In this document: one piece after another, positions 24,886-33,678 of the stretch
How the letters are laid out: the number at the start of each line of letters is the position of its first letter
Position numbering within the stretch: position 1 is the stretch's first letter
Assembly: GCF_035609205.1 (NCBI RefSeq)
Contig: NZ_CP141184.1
Location: forward strand, 2,384,501-2,448,500
DNA length: 64,000 nucleotides
DNA from: Hymenobacter sp. GOD-10R
GTDB lineage: Bacteria > Bacteroidota > Bacteroidia > Cytophagales > Hymenobacteraceae
Direction: 5' to 3'
Translations under genes and position numbers: made by a program
Notes under the pieces: generated by a model
What the model saw: only the letters and a program-made list of their open reading frames with translations
Database searches by the model: none
What the model was told of the DNA's origin: nothing

Positions 24886-26196
24886 CTAGGATAATGCAAC
24901 AGCTAATGGCTTCTGTTGCTTTTTCTTGCTCTTGTTTGTGCGGTTCCACCACAGAATGGTACCTGTGATTGGGAAGGTAGCGCCCAGTAACACAATGATG
25001 AACGCTAGTATTTTGGTGGGTAAGCCGAAGATGGCGCCGGTGTGGACGGGCTTGAACAGACCGCGGATTTTCTGGCCGGCTGGGCGCTCGGCGTAGGCTT
25101 GTTGCCGCAGGATTTTCCCCGAATACTGATCGAGGTATACTTCGTCGGTGGCATTTTCGGTTGGGGCACCCGGGCGCAGCATCGCCACGCGGATGCTACC
25201 GGTGGGCTCTTTGGGAAGCTGCACCGAGAAGCTTTCGGCATCAGGAGCCTGCTGGCGGGCAAAAGCTAGCACGGCATCAGCTGCCATGGTGGGAGTGCCT
25301 GCGCCCGTAGCAGTGGAAGTAGGCGGCTCAGGCCGCTGTTGAGGCGAGTGGGTGAGAGTGTTGATCGTTTTGGTTACCCAATCAAACGACATACCCGCAC
25401 CTGTAAGGGCCATGATGAACAAGAACAGTGAGCTATAGAAACCTAGCACAATGTGAAAATCGTGGTTGAGGCGCTTCCAGCTGCTGCCCCACTTTATCGT
25501 CAGGCGCTGGCTGAACATGCGGCGTGCAGTAGGCCACCACAAAACCAAGCCGGTGCCGAGGATGAAGAGGAAGATAATGGAGTTGATACCCATTACCGTT
25601 TTGCCAATGCGGCCCGCTACCAAGCCCCGGTGAATCTGCTCAACGGAATGGAAGAACGACTCGCGCGGATTCATCTCGCCTAGCACGGCGCCCGTGTAAG
25701 GGTTTACAAACACCCGAGGACCATTGTCGCCGCCGCGGCCTCCTTTGCCACCGGGCCCACCTTTACCGCCTGCTGCGCCTTGCTGGCCTTCACCCCGTTG
25801 CTCGCCTTGTTGCCCGCGCATTCCTTCCTTCTGGCCTTCGCCACGCTGTTGGTTCATGCCCTCGCTACGGCCTCCACCGCCCTGCTCACCCTTGCCAGCC
25901 CCACCAGGACCGCCCGGTGCACCAGCCAAGCTTACTTCCACGCTGCGAGTCGGGTCGGCATACACCTTCACCCCGCTGATTTTGGCTTTAGGCTTATAGG
26001 TGCGCACTGCCTCGGTAATTTGAGCAAGCGAAAGGCGGGGCGTAGCGGCGGCTTCCACGAAGTAGCGCTCAGCGTGCCAGGATTGTTCCAGTTCTTTCTC
26101 GAACACCAGAATAGATCCGGTGAGGCATACTATCACCAAGAACAGTCCCGAAACTAAGCCGAGGTACAGGTGAATGCGACGAAAAAACACTTTCAT
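24886..26196 (-). CDS. PepSY-associated transmembrane protein (iron uptake)
   Basis: Inner-membrane protein of 436 residues of the kind that accompanies siderophore receptors and may reduce or release iron. TM1 is YLGLVSGLFLVIVCLTGSILVF, others include IIFLFILGTGLVLWW, IVLGFYSSLFLFIMALTGAGM and IIVLLGATFPITGTILWW. Conserved His residues (RRIHLYLG, QIHRGL, NHDFHIVLG, HTGAIFGL) could bind haem. Between residues about 90 and 160 a Gly/Gln/Glu/Arg low-complexity insert interrupts the first PepSY domain. It lies just downstream of the TonB receptor. Confidence 0.9.
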   Translation of the reverse strand: MKVFFRRIHLYLGLVSGLFLVIVCLTGSILVFEKELEQSWHAERYFVEAAATPRLSLAQITEAVRTYKPKAKISGVKVYADPTRSVEVSLAGAPGGPGGAGKGEQGGGGRSEGMNQQRGEGQKEGMRGQQGEQRGEGQQGAAGGKGGPGGKGGRGGDNGPRVFVNPYTGAVLGEMNPRESFFHSVEQIHRGLVAGRIGKTVMGINSIIFLFILGTGLVLWWPTARRMFSQRLTIKWGSSWKRLNHDFHIVLGFYSSLFLFIMALTGAGMSFDWVTKTINTLTHSPQQRPEPPTSTATGAGTPTMAADAVLAFARQQAPDAESFSVQLPKEPTGSIRVAMLRPGAPTENATDEVYLDQYSGKILRQQAYAERPAGQKIRGLFKPVHTGAIFGLPTKILAFIIVLLGATFPITGTILWWNRTNKSKKKQQKPLAVALS

Positions 26197-26250
26197 AAGA
26201 GACGAACTGAGTAGCAGAGTAAAATGGACAGGCTAGGTTTTTTGCGACTA

Positions 26251-26280
26251 ACCCACCGGACAACGAAGTGCCCGGTGGGT
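26251..26280 (-). other. Intercistronic hairpin between receptor and PepSY genes
   Basis: ACCCACCGG (26251-26259) pairs exactly with CCGGTGGGT (26272-26280). No T-tract follows on the minus strand, so it may lower expression of the downstream PepSY gene or stabilise the receptor mRNA rather than fully terminate. Confidence 0.45.
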
Positions 26281-26311
26281 GTAGCATATAAGACAAGGTT
26301 TGAGGTAGAAC

Positions 26312-28816
26312 TTACAGTTTGTAAGACACTGTAGCCGAGAAGTTACGAGGCGCAATCGGATTCACGCTGTTGTCATCATGTAAGTTATAGCTTAGCTCAT
26401 CAAGGATGTTAGCTAGCTTCACACGCACTGCGAAGCGGTTGTAGTTGTAGCCTAGTGAAGCGTCAAACAGCACATAGTCGGGGATAGAAATGAGCTTAAA
26501 GGCGTCAGCGGAAGCAGCAATTGGCTTGCCATTCACGAAGGTGCGTGGGTTGCGGCCCGCAATTTTATCACCCACGTAGTAACCCGTTACGCCAGCTGTT
26601 AGCCCTTTTAGGAAGGTGTTGTCGCCGAAGGAGTTGCTGAAGTTATAGAACATGCTCAGGTTAGCCGTGTGGGCGGGGTTGTAGCGCAGGCGGCTGCCGT
26701 TTTCATAGAGGTTGCTCTTCGTGTAAGCGGTGTTGTTGTAGCTGTAGCCGGCAATGAAGGTCCAACCTAGGTAAGGCTTGCTTTGCACATCAACTTCCAC
26801 ACCTTTGCTGGTCACTTGGCCAGCTAGCTCCTGAGCCGTTGGGATGTTGACGTTGTAGTTCGGGGCGCTTGGTAGAATCGTCTGCGACTGGTTGCTGTTC
26901 ACGATTTTGTAAGCCGTTACGTTGGCCGACAGCAAGCCGTGGAACAAGTCGTTCTTGATACCTACTTCGTACTGGTCGATGACTGAAGGAGCTAGGTTCT
27001 GTCCCGTTGCGTCGATGCCAGAGTTTGGCGAGAAGGAGTTGGAGTACGAAGCAAACAGCGACGTATTCTTCAACGGCTGGTACACTAGGCCAAGGCGAGG
27101 CGAGAAGGCATTGTCGTAGCGGCGATTTTCCACCACGGTTGTTGCGCTGCCTTGCTTGTAAGTGTACACATCGCTCGGCGTTTCCTGGTAGCTCCACCGT
27201 ACGCCAACCAGCGCCTTCAGCTTTTCGCTGAGGCTCAACAGATCTTGCGCATAGAAGCCAGCGCGGCGCGTGTTGCCCTTGGTGAGCGTATTGCGCAGCA
27301 GCTCGTCGTAGCCGCCTACGCGGGTGCGGGGCTGTCGCAGCTCCGTGTTGCGGTTGAAGACGTTAATGGAGTCGTAAACCGCGCTTGTATACGCTAGGGT
27401 GTTCGTGTTGTACTGGTCAGCATCAGCGCCGATCAGCAGCGTGTGACCGAGGAAACCGGTGCGGAAGGTTCCGCTCAGGTCAACTTCAGCTAGGTAATAG
27501 TTTTCGGCCGTTTGGGTGCGCTGCAAGCTGCGCTGCCAATCGCCGTAGTATTGGCCGGGCTTGGCCACAATACCGATAGGACGGGAGGCGCTGCGGAGCT
27601 GGTTGTCGTAGCGCTGGAAGCCGGCTACCGTGCGTAGCTGCCAAGCGTCGGTGAGATGCGTGGTGAGGGTAGCGGTGGCGCTGGTTTGCACCGTCGCATT
27701 CTTCGCACCTAGCGCGTTCAAAAAGCGGTTGCGGGAATCCTGGATTTCGTAATTGATGGCCCCGATGCCAAAGTCCGGCGTGCGATTATCGCGCAGATAG
27801 TCGCCTTCCAGTACCAAGTTGGTCTTGGGTGTGAGCTTGAAAAGCAGCGAAGGATTCACGTACACACGGTTCGACTTTACGTCGTCGCGGTAGCTGTCGG
27901 CGCGCTCGTAGGTGCCGTTGAGGCGAAACGCTACTTTTTCGCTTTGACCTACGGCGCCGTACACGTCAAAAATTGGCTTCACCAGTCCGAAGCTGCCAGC
28001 GCGCAAGCTTACCGAACCACCCCGCTCGAAGCGTGGCTTCTTAGTAACAAGGTTGAGCACGCCGCCGGGGCCTACGTTGCCGTATAGAATGGCGGCGCTG
28101 CCTTTTAGCACTTCCATGCTCTCCAAGGAGCTAGCTTCGGGCATTACGCCGTTGTTGAAGCGCACACCATTCTTGAAGGTGTTGTTGCTATTGTAGGCAA
28201 AGCCGCGGCTACCTAGCTCTTCCTGCGTGCCGCCCGTGGTGCTGGTGACGTAGATGCCGCTCACGTTCACAATGGCGTCGCTGAGGCGGAGCACCTGCTG
28301 TTGCTCCAAGGTTTCCTGGTTAACGGTCACCACGCTCTGCGGCAAGTCGAAGGGACGAATGGGCATTTTGCCCACGCCCGTAGGCCGCTGATTGATCGTG
28401 CGCGTCTCGGTAACAGTTACTTCCGATAGCTGCTGTGCACTCTGCGCGAGCTGCACGGTAGGCAGCGTCGTTGTTTCGCCGGCTGCTACGCTTATGTTAA
28501 ACTCTTGAGGCGCAACACCTAGGTAGCTCACAACGAGTACGTGGCTACCAGCCGGTACTGCCAGCCGAAAGCGACCATCAGTCCCTGTATTGGTGCCGAG
28601 CGAAGTGCCTTTAATCAGAATGCCCACTTGCTCAGCTGGTTGGCCGTCGCTCGTTGTTACTTTCCCCACGATAAGCCCCTTATTCTTGTCTGGTACGTCT
28701 GAGCTAATCAGCTCATGCGACTTTGGTGTAACCATCGCTAACTCGTGCTGCGCTTGGATCGTCAGCGGCATACCTAATAAGAAGAGAAAAGGCCAGATCG
28801 GGGTAGAAGAGGGCAT
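26312..28816 (-). CDS. TonB-dependent siderophore receptor
   Basis: Outer-membrane receptor of 834 residues. In order: signal peptide (IWPFLFLLGMPLTIQAQ), carboxypeptidase-like beta-sandwich (GLIVGKVTTSDGQPAEQVGILIKGTSLG), plug domain (MPIRPFDLPQSVVTVNQE, VLKGSAAILYGNVGPGGVLNLVTKKP) and a 22-strand barrel ending FSATVSYKL with the C-terminal aromatic needed for insertion. The plug motifs are those of ferric-siderophore receptors of the FhuE/FoxA type. The PepSY gene downstream supports iron uptake. The promoter region carries TTTAGA-type inverted repeats that could bind Fur. Confidence 0.95.
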   Translation of the reverse strand: MPSSTPIWPFLFLLGMPLTIQAQHELAMVTPKSHELISSDVPDKNKGLIVGKVTTSDGQPAEQVGILIKGTSLGTNTGTDGRFRLAVPAGSHVLVVSYLGVAPQEFNISVAAGETTTLPTVQLAQSAQQLSEVTVTETRTINQRPTGVGKMPIRPFDLPQSVVTVNQETLEQQQVLRLSDAIVNVSGIYVTSTTGGTQEELGSRGFAYNSNNTFKNGVRFNNGVMPEASSLESMEVLKGSAAILYGNVGPGGVLNLVTKKPRFERGGSVSLRAGSFGLVKPIFDVYGAVGQSEKVAFRLNGTYERADSYRDDVKSNRVYVNPSLLFKLTPKTNLVLEGDYLRDNRTPDFGIGAINYEIQDSRNRFLNALGAKNATVQTSATATLTTHLTDAWQLRTVAGFQRYDNQLRSASRPIGIVAKPGQYYGDWQRSLQRTQTAENYYLAEVDLSGTFRTGFLGHTLLIGADADQYNTNTLAYTSAVYDSINVFNRNTELRQPRTRVGGYDELLRNTLTKGNTRRAGFYAQDLLSLSEKLKALVGVRWSYQETPSDVYTYKQGSATTVVENRRYDNAFSPRLGLVYQPLKNTSLFASYSNSFSPNSGIDATGQNLAPSVIDQYEVGIKNDLFHGLLSANVTAYKIVNSNQSQTILPSAPNYNVNIPTAQELAGQVTSKGVEVDVQSKPYLGWTFIAGYSYNNTAYTKSNLYENGSRLRYNPAHTANLSMFYNFSNSFGDNTFLKGLTAGVTGYYVGDKIAGRNPRTFVNGKPIAASADAFKLISIPDYVLFDASLGYNYNRFAVRVKLANILDELSYNLHDDNSVNPIAPRNFSATVSYKL

Positions 28817-28823
28817 AAGTTTA

Positions 28824-28880
28824 TTTAGACTGTTTAAAAACAGTACAAATGAACGGTCTATTTAGATTCGCTCAAAATAG
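28824..28880 (-). promoter_or_regulatory. Candidate iron-responsive operators upstream of the TonB receptor
   Basis: Two imperfect inverted repeats lie just upstream of the start: TTTAGAC-T-GTTTAAA (28824-28838, one mismatch; 7-1-7 layout) and CTATTTAGA-N5-TCAAAATAG (28858-28880, one mismatch). A third AT-rich repeat TTATTT-CT-AAATAA follows at 28900-28913. Repeated TATTTAGA words near an iron-uptake gene suggest Fur boxes, but this is an inference. Confidence 0.4.
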
Positions 28881-28973
28881 CTTGCGCAATTTTTTAAGAT
28901 TATTTCTAAATAAGCCTAGCTGTCAATACCAGATGGTTAGGTAAGTGGTTGATGCTATTGGGCTTGATGGCCA

Positions 28974-29010
28974 AATAAAAAGAGCGCCTGATACGAATAT
29001 CAGACGCTCT
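28974..29010 (-). terminator. Terminator of the flavin monooxygenase gene
   Basis: AGAGCGCCTGATA / TATCAGACGCTCT (28981-28993 and 28998-29010) forms a stem with one mismatch. Read on the minus strand it is followed by TTTTTATTT. Confidence 0.8.
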
Positions 29011-29052
29011 CTACCTAGAATCAACTTATGCAGAATCTCTGCTTGTCGGTTT

Positions 29053-30090
29053 TTACACCGCCATGGCTACCTGCGCTGTTCGGGGTGTTAGCTCAAATAC
29101 TTGTGCGAGTAACTCATAAGAGCGGAGCCGGTCAGCGAAATCGTGGGTGATGGTGACGGCTACAATCTCATCTACGTCGTAGTCGGCGGCTAGCTTGGTT
29201 AGTTTGGCGTGTACCTGCTCGGGAGTGCCGCTCACCATGCGCTTCCGCTGGTGGGCCACGCGGCCTAGTTCCTCATCGGAGTAGCGATAAGCCTTAATTT
29301 CCTCGTAGGGCGGAAAGCCAACCCGCTCGCCCCGTTCGAGGCGCATCATTTGCAGCACCATCGTGTCTTCGAGCTGCTTGGCCTTCTCCGCCGTATCGGC
29401 GCACATCACAAAAATGGCAAAGTTGGCCTGTGGTGCACGCAACAATGGCGAGGGGCGAAACCGCTCCTTGTACATGCGCATCATCTGCGGGCCGCCGTTG
29501 GGGTTAATGAAGTGCGCAAAGGAAAACGCCCACCCTAGGTAAGCGGCAAACAACCCACTTTGCCCGCTGGAGCTGAGCAGCCAGCGCTCAGGCACCGTGT
29601 CGGTGACGGGAGCAGCCTGCACAAAAGGTCCTTCGCCCTGCTCATCGGTGAGGTAGCGGTCGAGGTCCTGGAGCTGGTCGATGAAGTCGTTTTCATCAAA
29701 CTTGTTGGCGGGGTTCAGAATGGAAGCTGTCAGCCGGTCGCCACCCGGCGCCCGGCCAATACCTAGGTCGATGCGATTGGGGTAGAGGGTTTCGAGCATC
29801 CGGAAGTTTTCGGCCACTTTTAACGCACTGTAGTGCGGCAGCATCACGCCACCTGAGCCTAATCGTAGGTGCTCAGTTTCGGCGCCGAGACGCGCCAGTA
29901 GGACCTCCGGCGTAGTGCCCGCCAACGACCCCGCGTTGTGGTGCTCCGATACCCAATAACGGGTGTATCCCAGACGGTCGGCAAGATGCGCTAACTCAAT
30001 AGTATTTTGAATAGCCTGCCGTGCAGTAGTGCCCTGAGGAATAGGCGACTGATCGAGCACGCTAAGGCGGATTTGCTTTGTTGCGTCCAT
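29053..30090 (-). CDS. LLM-class flavin-dependent oxidoreductase
   Basis: Luciferase-like TIM-barrel monooxygenase of 345 residues. Motifs of the group appear in order: LSVLDQSPIPQGTTARQAIQNTIELA, LGYTRYWVSEHHN, LAGTTPEVLLARLGAETEHLRLGSGGVMLPHYSALKVAE, IDLGIGRAPGGD, VSGTPEQVHAKL. This is the MsnO8-type group that acts on unknown carbon substrates with FMN. It is monocistronic with its own terminator; no flavin reductase lies nearby. Confidence 0.93.
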   Translation of the reverse strand: MDATKQIRLSVLDQSPIPQGTTARQAIQNTIELAHLADRLGYTRYWVSEHHNAGSLAGTTPEVLLARLGAETEHLRLGSGGVMLPHYSALKVAENFRMLETLYPNRIDLGIGRAPGGDRLTASILNPANKFDENDFIDQLQDLDRYLTDEQGEGPFVQAAPVTDTVPERWLLSSSGQSGLFAAYLGWAFSFAHFINPNGGPQMMRMYKERFRPSPLLRAPQANFAIFVMCADTAEKAKQLEDTMVLQMMRLERGERVGFPPYEEIKAYRYSDEELGRVAHQRKRMVSGTPEQVHAKLTKLAADYDVDEIVAVTITHDFADRLRSYELLAQVFELTPRTAQVAMAV

Positions 30091-30293
30091 AGCTATGAAA
30101 GTTATACTTGGTTAAACAAGCAGCCGCAGCTAGGGTTCAACAGACAACAAGCCCGTGGGCTGCGTAAGGAAAAATAATGGGATTGGGGTAGCTTCTACGT
30201 AGAATATTCGTGCCAAGTAGCGCCCAATGTAAGGGTAAATCTGAGGCGGCAGTTCGGATTAAACCTACAAGCTAGGCTACCTTCGCGGGCATT

Positions 30294-31055
30294 ATGACCC
30301 TCACGCTCGTTCTGCTCTGCTGTTTTGCCTTCTTAGCCGGCTTCATCGACTCCATCGTGGGGGGCGGTGGTCTTATTCAGACGCCGGCCATGCTGCTATT
30401 GCTGCCTACGGTACCCGTGCCCACGGTGCTCGGTACCGGCAAAGTGTCTTCTATTTCGGGTACGGCTATGGCGCTTCAGCGCTTCGCCGGCAAAGTGCCG
30501 ATCCGCTGGCGCTCGGTTGGGGTAGCAGCGTTGGTGGCGGGCATTATGTCCTTTGTGGGCGCGCGGGTGGTGTCGCTGCTGCCGTCGGAGCTGCTGCGGC
30601 CGTTGGTGCTAGGCCTGCTCGTGGTAATTGCCATTTATACCTTCTGGCGCAAAGATTTTGGGGCCATCCACGCTCCGCGCCTCGACGACCGCCGTGAGGT
30701 GCTGTTCGGTATCGGGATTGGGCTGGTCATCGGGTTTTACGATGGCTTTTTTGGGCCGGGCACGGGCAGCTTTCTGCTGTTTGCCTTCGTGGGGATATTC
30801 GGTTATGACTTCCTGAGTGCATCGGCCTCTTCGAAGGTGGTGAACGTGGCTACCAACCTTACGAGCCTAGCTTACTTCGCTTATACTGGTCACATCATCT
30901 GGCACATCGCCTTGCCTATGGCTGTCTGCAACGTCACGGGCTCAGTGCTCGGCACCCGGGTGGCGCTGAAGCAGGGGGTAGGCTTTGTCCGGATACTATT
31001 CCTGGTAGTCGTCTGCGGAATCATCATCCGGCTAGCCTACGACACCTTCAAGTAA
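30294..31055 (+). CDS. TauE/SafE family sulfite/sulfonate exporter-like protein
   Basis: Membrane protein of 253 residues with about eight hydrophobic segments. The two family repeats are clear: FLAGFIDSIVGGGGLIQTPAMLLL at the N-terminus and GFYDGFFGPGTGSFLLFAFV in the second half. Members move sulfite, sulfoacetate or similar anions; the substrate is unknown here. A near-consensus -7 (TACCTTCG, 30278-30285) sits just upstream. The gene converges on the following lipoprotein gene with only 8 bp between stops and no obvious terminator there. Confidence 0.92.
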   Translation: MTLTLVLLCCFAFLAGFIDSIVGGGGLIQTPAMLLLLPTVPVPTVLGTGKVSSISGTAMALQRFAGKVPIRWRSVGVAALVAGIMSFVGARVVSLLPSELLRPLVLGLLVVIAIYTFWRKDFGAIHAPRLDDRREVLFGIGIGLVIGFYDGFFGPGTGSFLLFAFVGIFGYDFLSASASSKVVNVATNLTSLAYFAYTGHIIWHIALPMAVCNVTGSVLGTRVALKQGVGFVRILFLVVVCGIIIRLAYDTFK

Positions 31056-31063
31056 ATCGGGCC

Positions 31064-31480
31064 TTATTTCTTGTTGGAGGCTGCCGACGCTGCTTGATAG
31101 GTTTTGCGCGGCGCATCAAAACATAAGCCTTGGTCGATGATCAGCACCCCGTCGTGCAAAGAGTAGCTAGCCGTAGGAGTGTAGCTGGGCCAACTAAAGC
31201 TGATCAAGGTAGTGTCCGTGGTGCAAGTGGTTGAGCCTTTAGTTAACGTATAGGTGCCGGTTTGTTGGACTTGTCCGTCCTTATACGTCGTCACTTTTCC
31301 ATCAGCATCGAATGCAATGGCTTCGTCGGGAGTAGGCGTATTGGCTGGGCAGTAGCACTCTAGGCGCGTAAGCAACCAATAGCCAACCAGACTGGTTGGT
31401 TTGGGCGTATCCTTATCAGACTTGCAGCTAGCTACGCCTAAGCCTAGGAGCAGAAGGACGGAGTGCACATGCGTTTTCAT
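31064..31480 (-). CDS. Lipocalin-like lipoprotein, unknown function
   Basis: Secreted lipoprotein of 138 residues. Starting at ATG 31480 gives a type II signal peptide with lipobox VASC (LLLLGLGVASCKSD). The mature part begins LVGYWLLTRLECYC and has the strand pattern of small lipocalin-like Bacteroidota proteins (AIAFDADGKVTTYKDGQVQQTGTYTL). Several Cys residues may form disulfides. The specific function is unknown. Confidence 0.75.
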   Translation of the reverse strand: MKTHVHSVLLLLGLGVASCKSDKDTPKPTSLVGYWLLTRLECYCPANTPTPDEAIAFDADGKVTTYKDGQVQQTGTYTLTKGSTTCTTDTTLISFSWPSYTPTASYSLHDGVLIIDQGLCFDAPRKTYQAASAASNKK

Positions 31481-31797
31481 GGCCAAAATAGGTGTGTGGG
31501 ACTTTTGTAAGGAAGAGGCTTTGTGGCTGTTATTTGGTTGCATAGACCCCGCAAAAGTTCTTGACTGAGCAGCGCCTGATAGTCTGGAGGTAGAAAGGTT
31601 TCGCTTCTGCCGCTGCGTAAATTAATATACAACCTTGTCGCAATATTCAGGGTGTCTAGTAGTTAGGTTATGGTTGCTGGACTACGCACCGTTTATAAGA
31701 TCATAGTCCGATGACGGCACCTTGGGTTGGTCATATAGTTTATTCTTCCCCAACCAGAGTGCACTTGCTAGCCAACTACCATTCTTACCCATATTTT
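31481..31797. other. Divergent intergenic region, 317 bp
   Basis: Upstream region of the lipoprotein gene (minus) and porV (plus). It is moderately AT-rich. I see no clear TTG/TAnnTTTG pair, ORF or RNA gene. The porV frame opens at 31711, but the first 29 codons do not look coding. Confidence 0.5.
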
Positions 31798-32913
31798 ATG
31801 TTATCTACACCAACATCTTGGCGCTTGGCGCTACTCACCGCAGGGCTGCTAGGGCCCCTATCATGGGCGGAGGCGCAACAGCGGTATAATCCCATCGTCA
31901 CGGCCGTACCTTTCCTCTCGCTCAGTCCCGATGCGCGTTCATCAGCACTAGGGCAGGCGGGGGTAGCGCTCAGCCCCGACGCTAACTCGGCGTTCTACAA
32001 TGCAGGCAGGCTAAGCTTCGTGCCAGCCGACTACGGCCTATCAGCCTCGTACATTCCGTGGCTGCGAAACCATAATTCCGCTACTTGGCTAGGTTCGATG
32101 GCTGGCTACGCCCGCCTGAGTCAGCGCTCAGTAATCGGTGCCGATTTGCGGTATCTCAACCGTAGCTACAGTCTTGCCAATAGCGGCGCTACCAGCGAGT
32201 ACGCCGTCGGGGCATCCTACAGCTATCAGTTGAACGAGCATTTGGGGGTGGGGATGACGGTGCGTTACATCCGCGTCAATACCGATAGTACACAAACCCC
32301 GGATCAGTCGGTGGCGGCCAGCCTAGGTGTATACCACCACAAAGACCTAGGCACCGGGCCATACAAGCTAGGTTTGGGCGCCGCCATCAACAACATCGGC
32401 TATATGCTGGCTTATACCCGGCCTGCTTATGCTAATCCGCCGCGTGCTGACTATCTGCCCACTACCTTACAGATTGGCGGGGCCCTCACTCGGACGTTTA
32501 CCGTCAACAGCACTCTTACGCTGACTGTTGATGCCAGCAAGCTCTTAGTGCCGACGCCACCCAGCCAGATTAACCCCGCGGCTGCGAACAGCGTATTTGA
32601 TAGCATGGTCGCTTCGTTTAGCGATGCACCCGGTGGCGCGCGAGAAGAAGCGCGCGAAGTCCGGCTGTCGACCGGCGTTGAGTACGCCTATAAGCAGATG
32701 ATATTTGCGCGAGCCGGGTACTACTACGAAAACAAGTTGAAAGGCGACGGGACATACGCCAGCGTTGGGTTTGGCGTACACTACGGGTCTCTCGGCTTCG
32801 ATGGGACTTATCTTATTCCGGACAGCCGTCAAAATCCCTTTACGCAGGTGTTCCGACTATCGCTGCATGCTACTTTGCACAAAGCGCAGCCCGCCGACCC
32901 GCAGCGTACCTAG
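31798..32913 (+). CDS. porV: PorV-like type IX secretion outer-membrane protein
   Basis: Outer-membrane barrel of 371 residues of the PorV/LptO group, the T9SS component that shuttles cargo from the translocon to the attachment complex. Evidence: signal peptide (LALLTAGLLGPLSWAEAQ), then the family N-terminus NPIVTAVPFLSLSPDARSSALGQAG, SAFYNAGRLSFVPADYGLSASYIPWL and alternating amphipathic strands to the end. ATG 31798 is used; the frame opens at 31711. porU does not follow, unlike the common porU-porV order. Two T9SS cargo proteases lie 8-15 kb away. Confidence 0.88.
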   Translation: MLSTPTSWRLALLTAGLLGPLSWAEAQQRYNPIVTAVPFLSLSPDARSSALGQAGVALSPDANSAFYNAGRLSFVPADYGLSASYIPWLRNHNSATWLGSMAGYARLSQRSVIGADLRYLNRSYSLANSGATSEYAVGASYSYQLNEHLGVGMTVRYIRVNTDSTQTPDQSVAASLGVYHHKDLGTGPYKLGLGAAINNIGYMLAYTRPAYANPPRADYLPTTLQIGGALTRTFTVNSTLTLTVDASKLLVPTPPSQINPAAANSVFDSMVASFSDAPGGAREEAREVRLSTGVEYAYKQMIFARAGYYYENKLKGDGTYASVGFGVHYGSLGFDGTYLIPDSRQNPFTQVFRLSLHATLHKAQPADPQRT

Positions 32914-32945
32914 CTTGACTGGGGGTTAAGTAACCCTACATGTAG

Positions 32946-32980
32946 AAACCAAAAGGCCCGCTAAGCGGGCCTTTTGGTTT
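32946..32980. terminator. Bidirectional terminator downstream of porV
   Basis: Perfect 16-nt arms AAACCAAAAGGCCCGC and GCGGGCCTTTTGGTTT with a TAA loop, between convergent genes. Confidence 0.85.
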
Positions 32981-32991
32981 ACGCGGAGCGC

Positions 32992-33483
32992 TTATTCTTC
33001 ACGACCCGCTGGCAAGCCAGGCGCGGAGTTGCCTTGCGCGCCACGCGTGCTGGGTACGCCCATCTTTTGCTCGCGCTTTTGCTGGTAGCGGTTAAACTGA
33101 TCGGGGGTAAGCACATCTTTCAGCGCCGCCACGCGCGAAGCACCAATGTCCTGGGCCATACGGTTCAAACCCGGCAAATCTGCTTTGTAGCGGTTGCTGG
33201 CCGTTTCCATGTTGCGCACGCTGGTCAGATTGATCTGCCGCACTTTCTCTACTTGCTGAGGAGTGAGGGCTAGGCCTTGGCGCATGTTTTCGGTAAGTGC
33301 ATTGGCACGCTCCTCGACGCGCGCCGAGCTAGGTGCCGGTGTGGCGCTGGCAGCCGGCAACGTTACTTTGGTTTTCTCGGAGGGGCCAGCAGTAGGTTTT
33401 ACTTTGGTCTTGACGGTGGTTTGTGCCTGGCTAGCTACCGAGAAACTCAGCGCAAATAGCAAGGCAAACAGAGAGGTTTTCAT
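32992..33483 (-). CDS. Secreted Spy/CpxP-like helical protein
   Basis: Periplasmic protein of 163 residues. ATG 33483 begins a signal peptide (MKTSLFALLFALSFSVASQAQ). After a Thr/Pro/Lys-rich linker comes a helical region with LTPQQVEKVRQINL and VLTPDQFNRYQQKREQKMG, the LTxxQ-like motifs of Spy/CpxP-type proteins, which can act as chaperones or envelope-stress sensors. The frame upstream to 33624 is not needed. No stress regulator lies nearby, so the role is inferred from family only. Confidence 0.75.
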   Translation of the reverse strand: MKTSLFALLFALSFSVASQAQTTVKTKVKPTAGPSEKTKVTLPAASATPAPSSARVEERANALTENMRQGLALTPQQVEKVRQINLTSVRNMETASNRYKADLPGLNRMAQDIGASRVAALKDVLTPDQFNRYQQKREQKMGVPSTRGAQGNSAPGLPAGREE

Positions 33484-33678
33484 GAGGTGGAAAGAAGCGG
33501 AGAACAAGAAAGTCAGGCTAACAAAAAGGAAAGTCAGTGCAAAAACTGAGCAATTTACCGCCAAAAGTAACAGCGTTTTGTCGCTAACGTTCCCCAATAC
33601 TGCTTTCATGTGCCGTTGTGCCAAAATCTGACAGGCTGTAAGCGCAACCTTTCCGCCTCCGTTTCCTTACAAGTTGGT

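Noticed and set aside
25724..26157. Pro-rich open frames on the plus strand
   Set aside because: They are the antisense of the Gly-rich insert in the PepSY protein gene.
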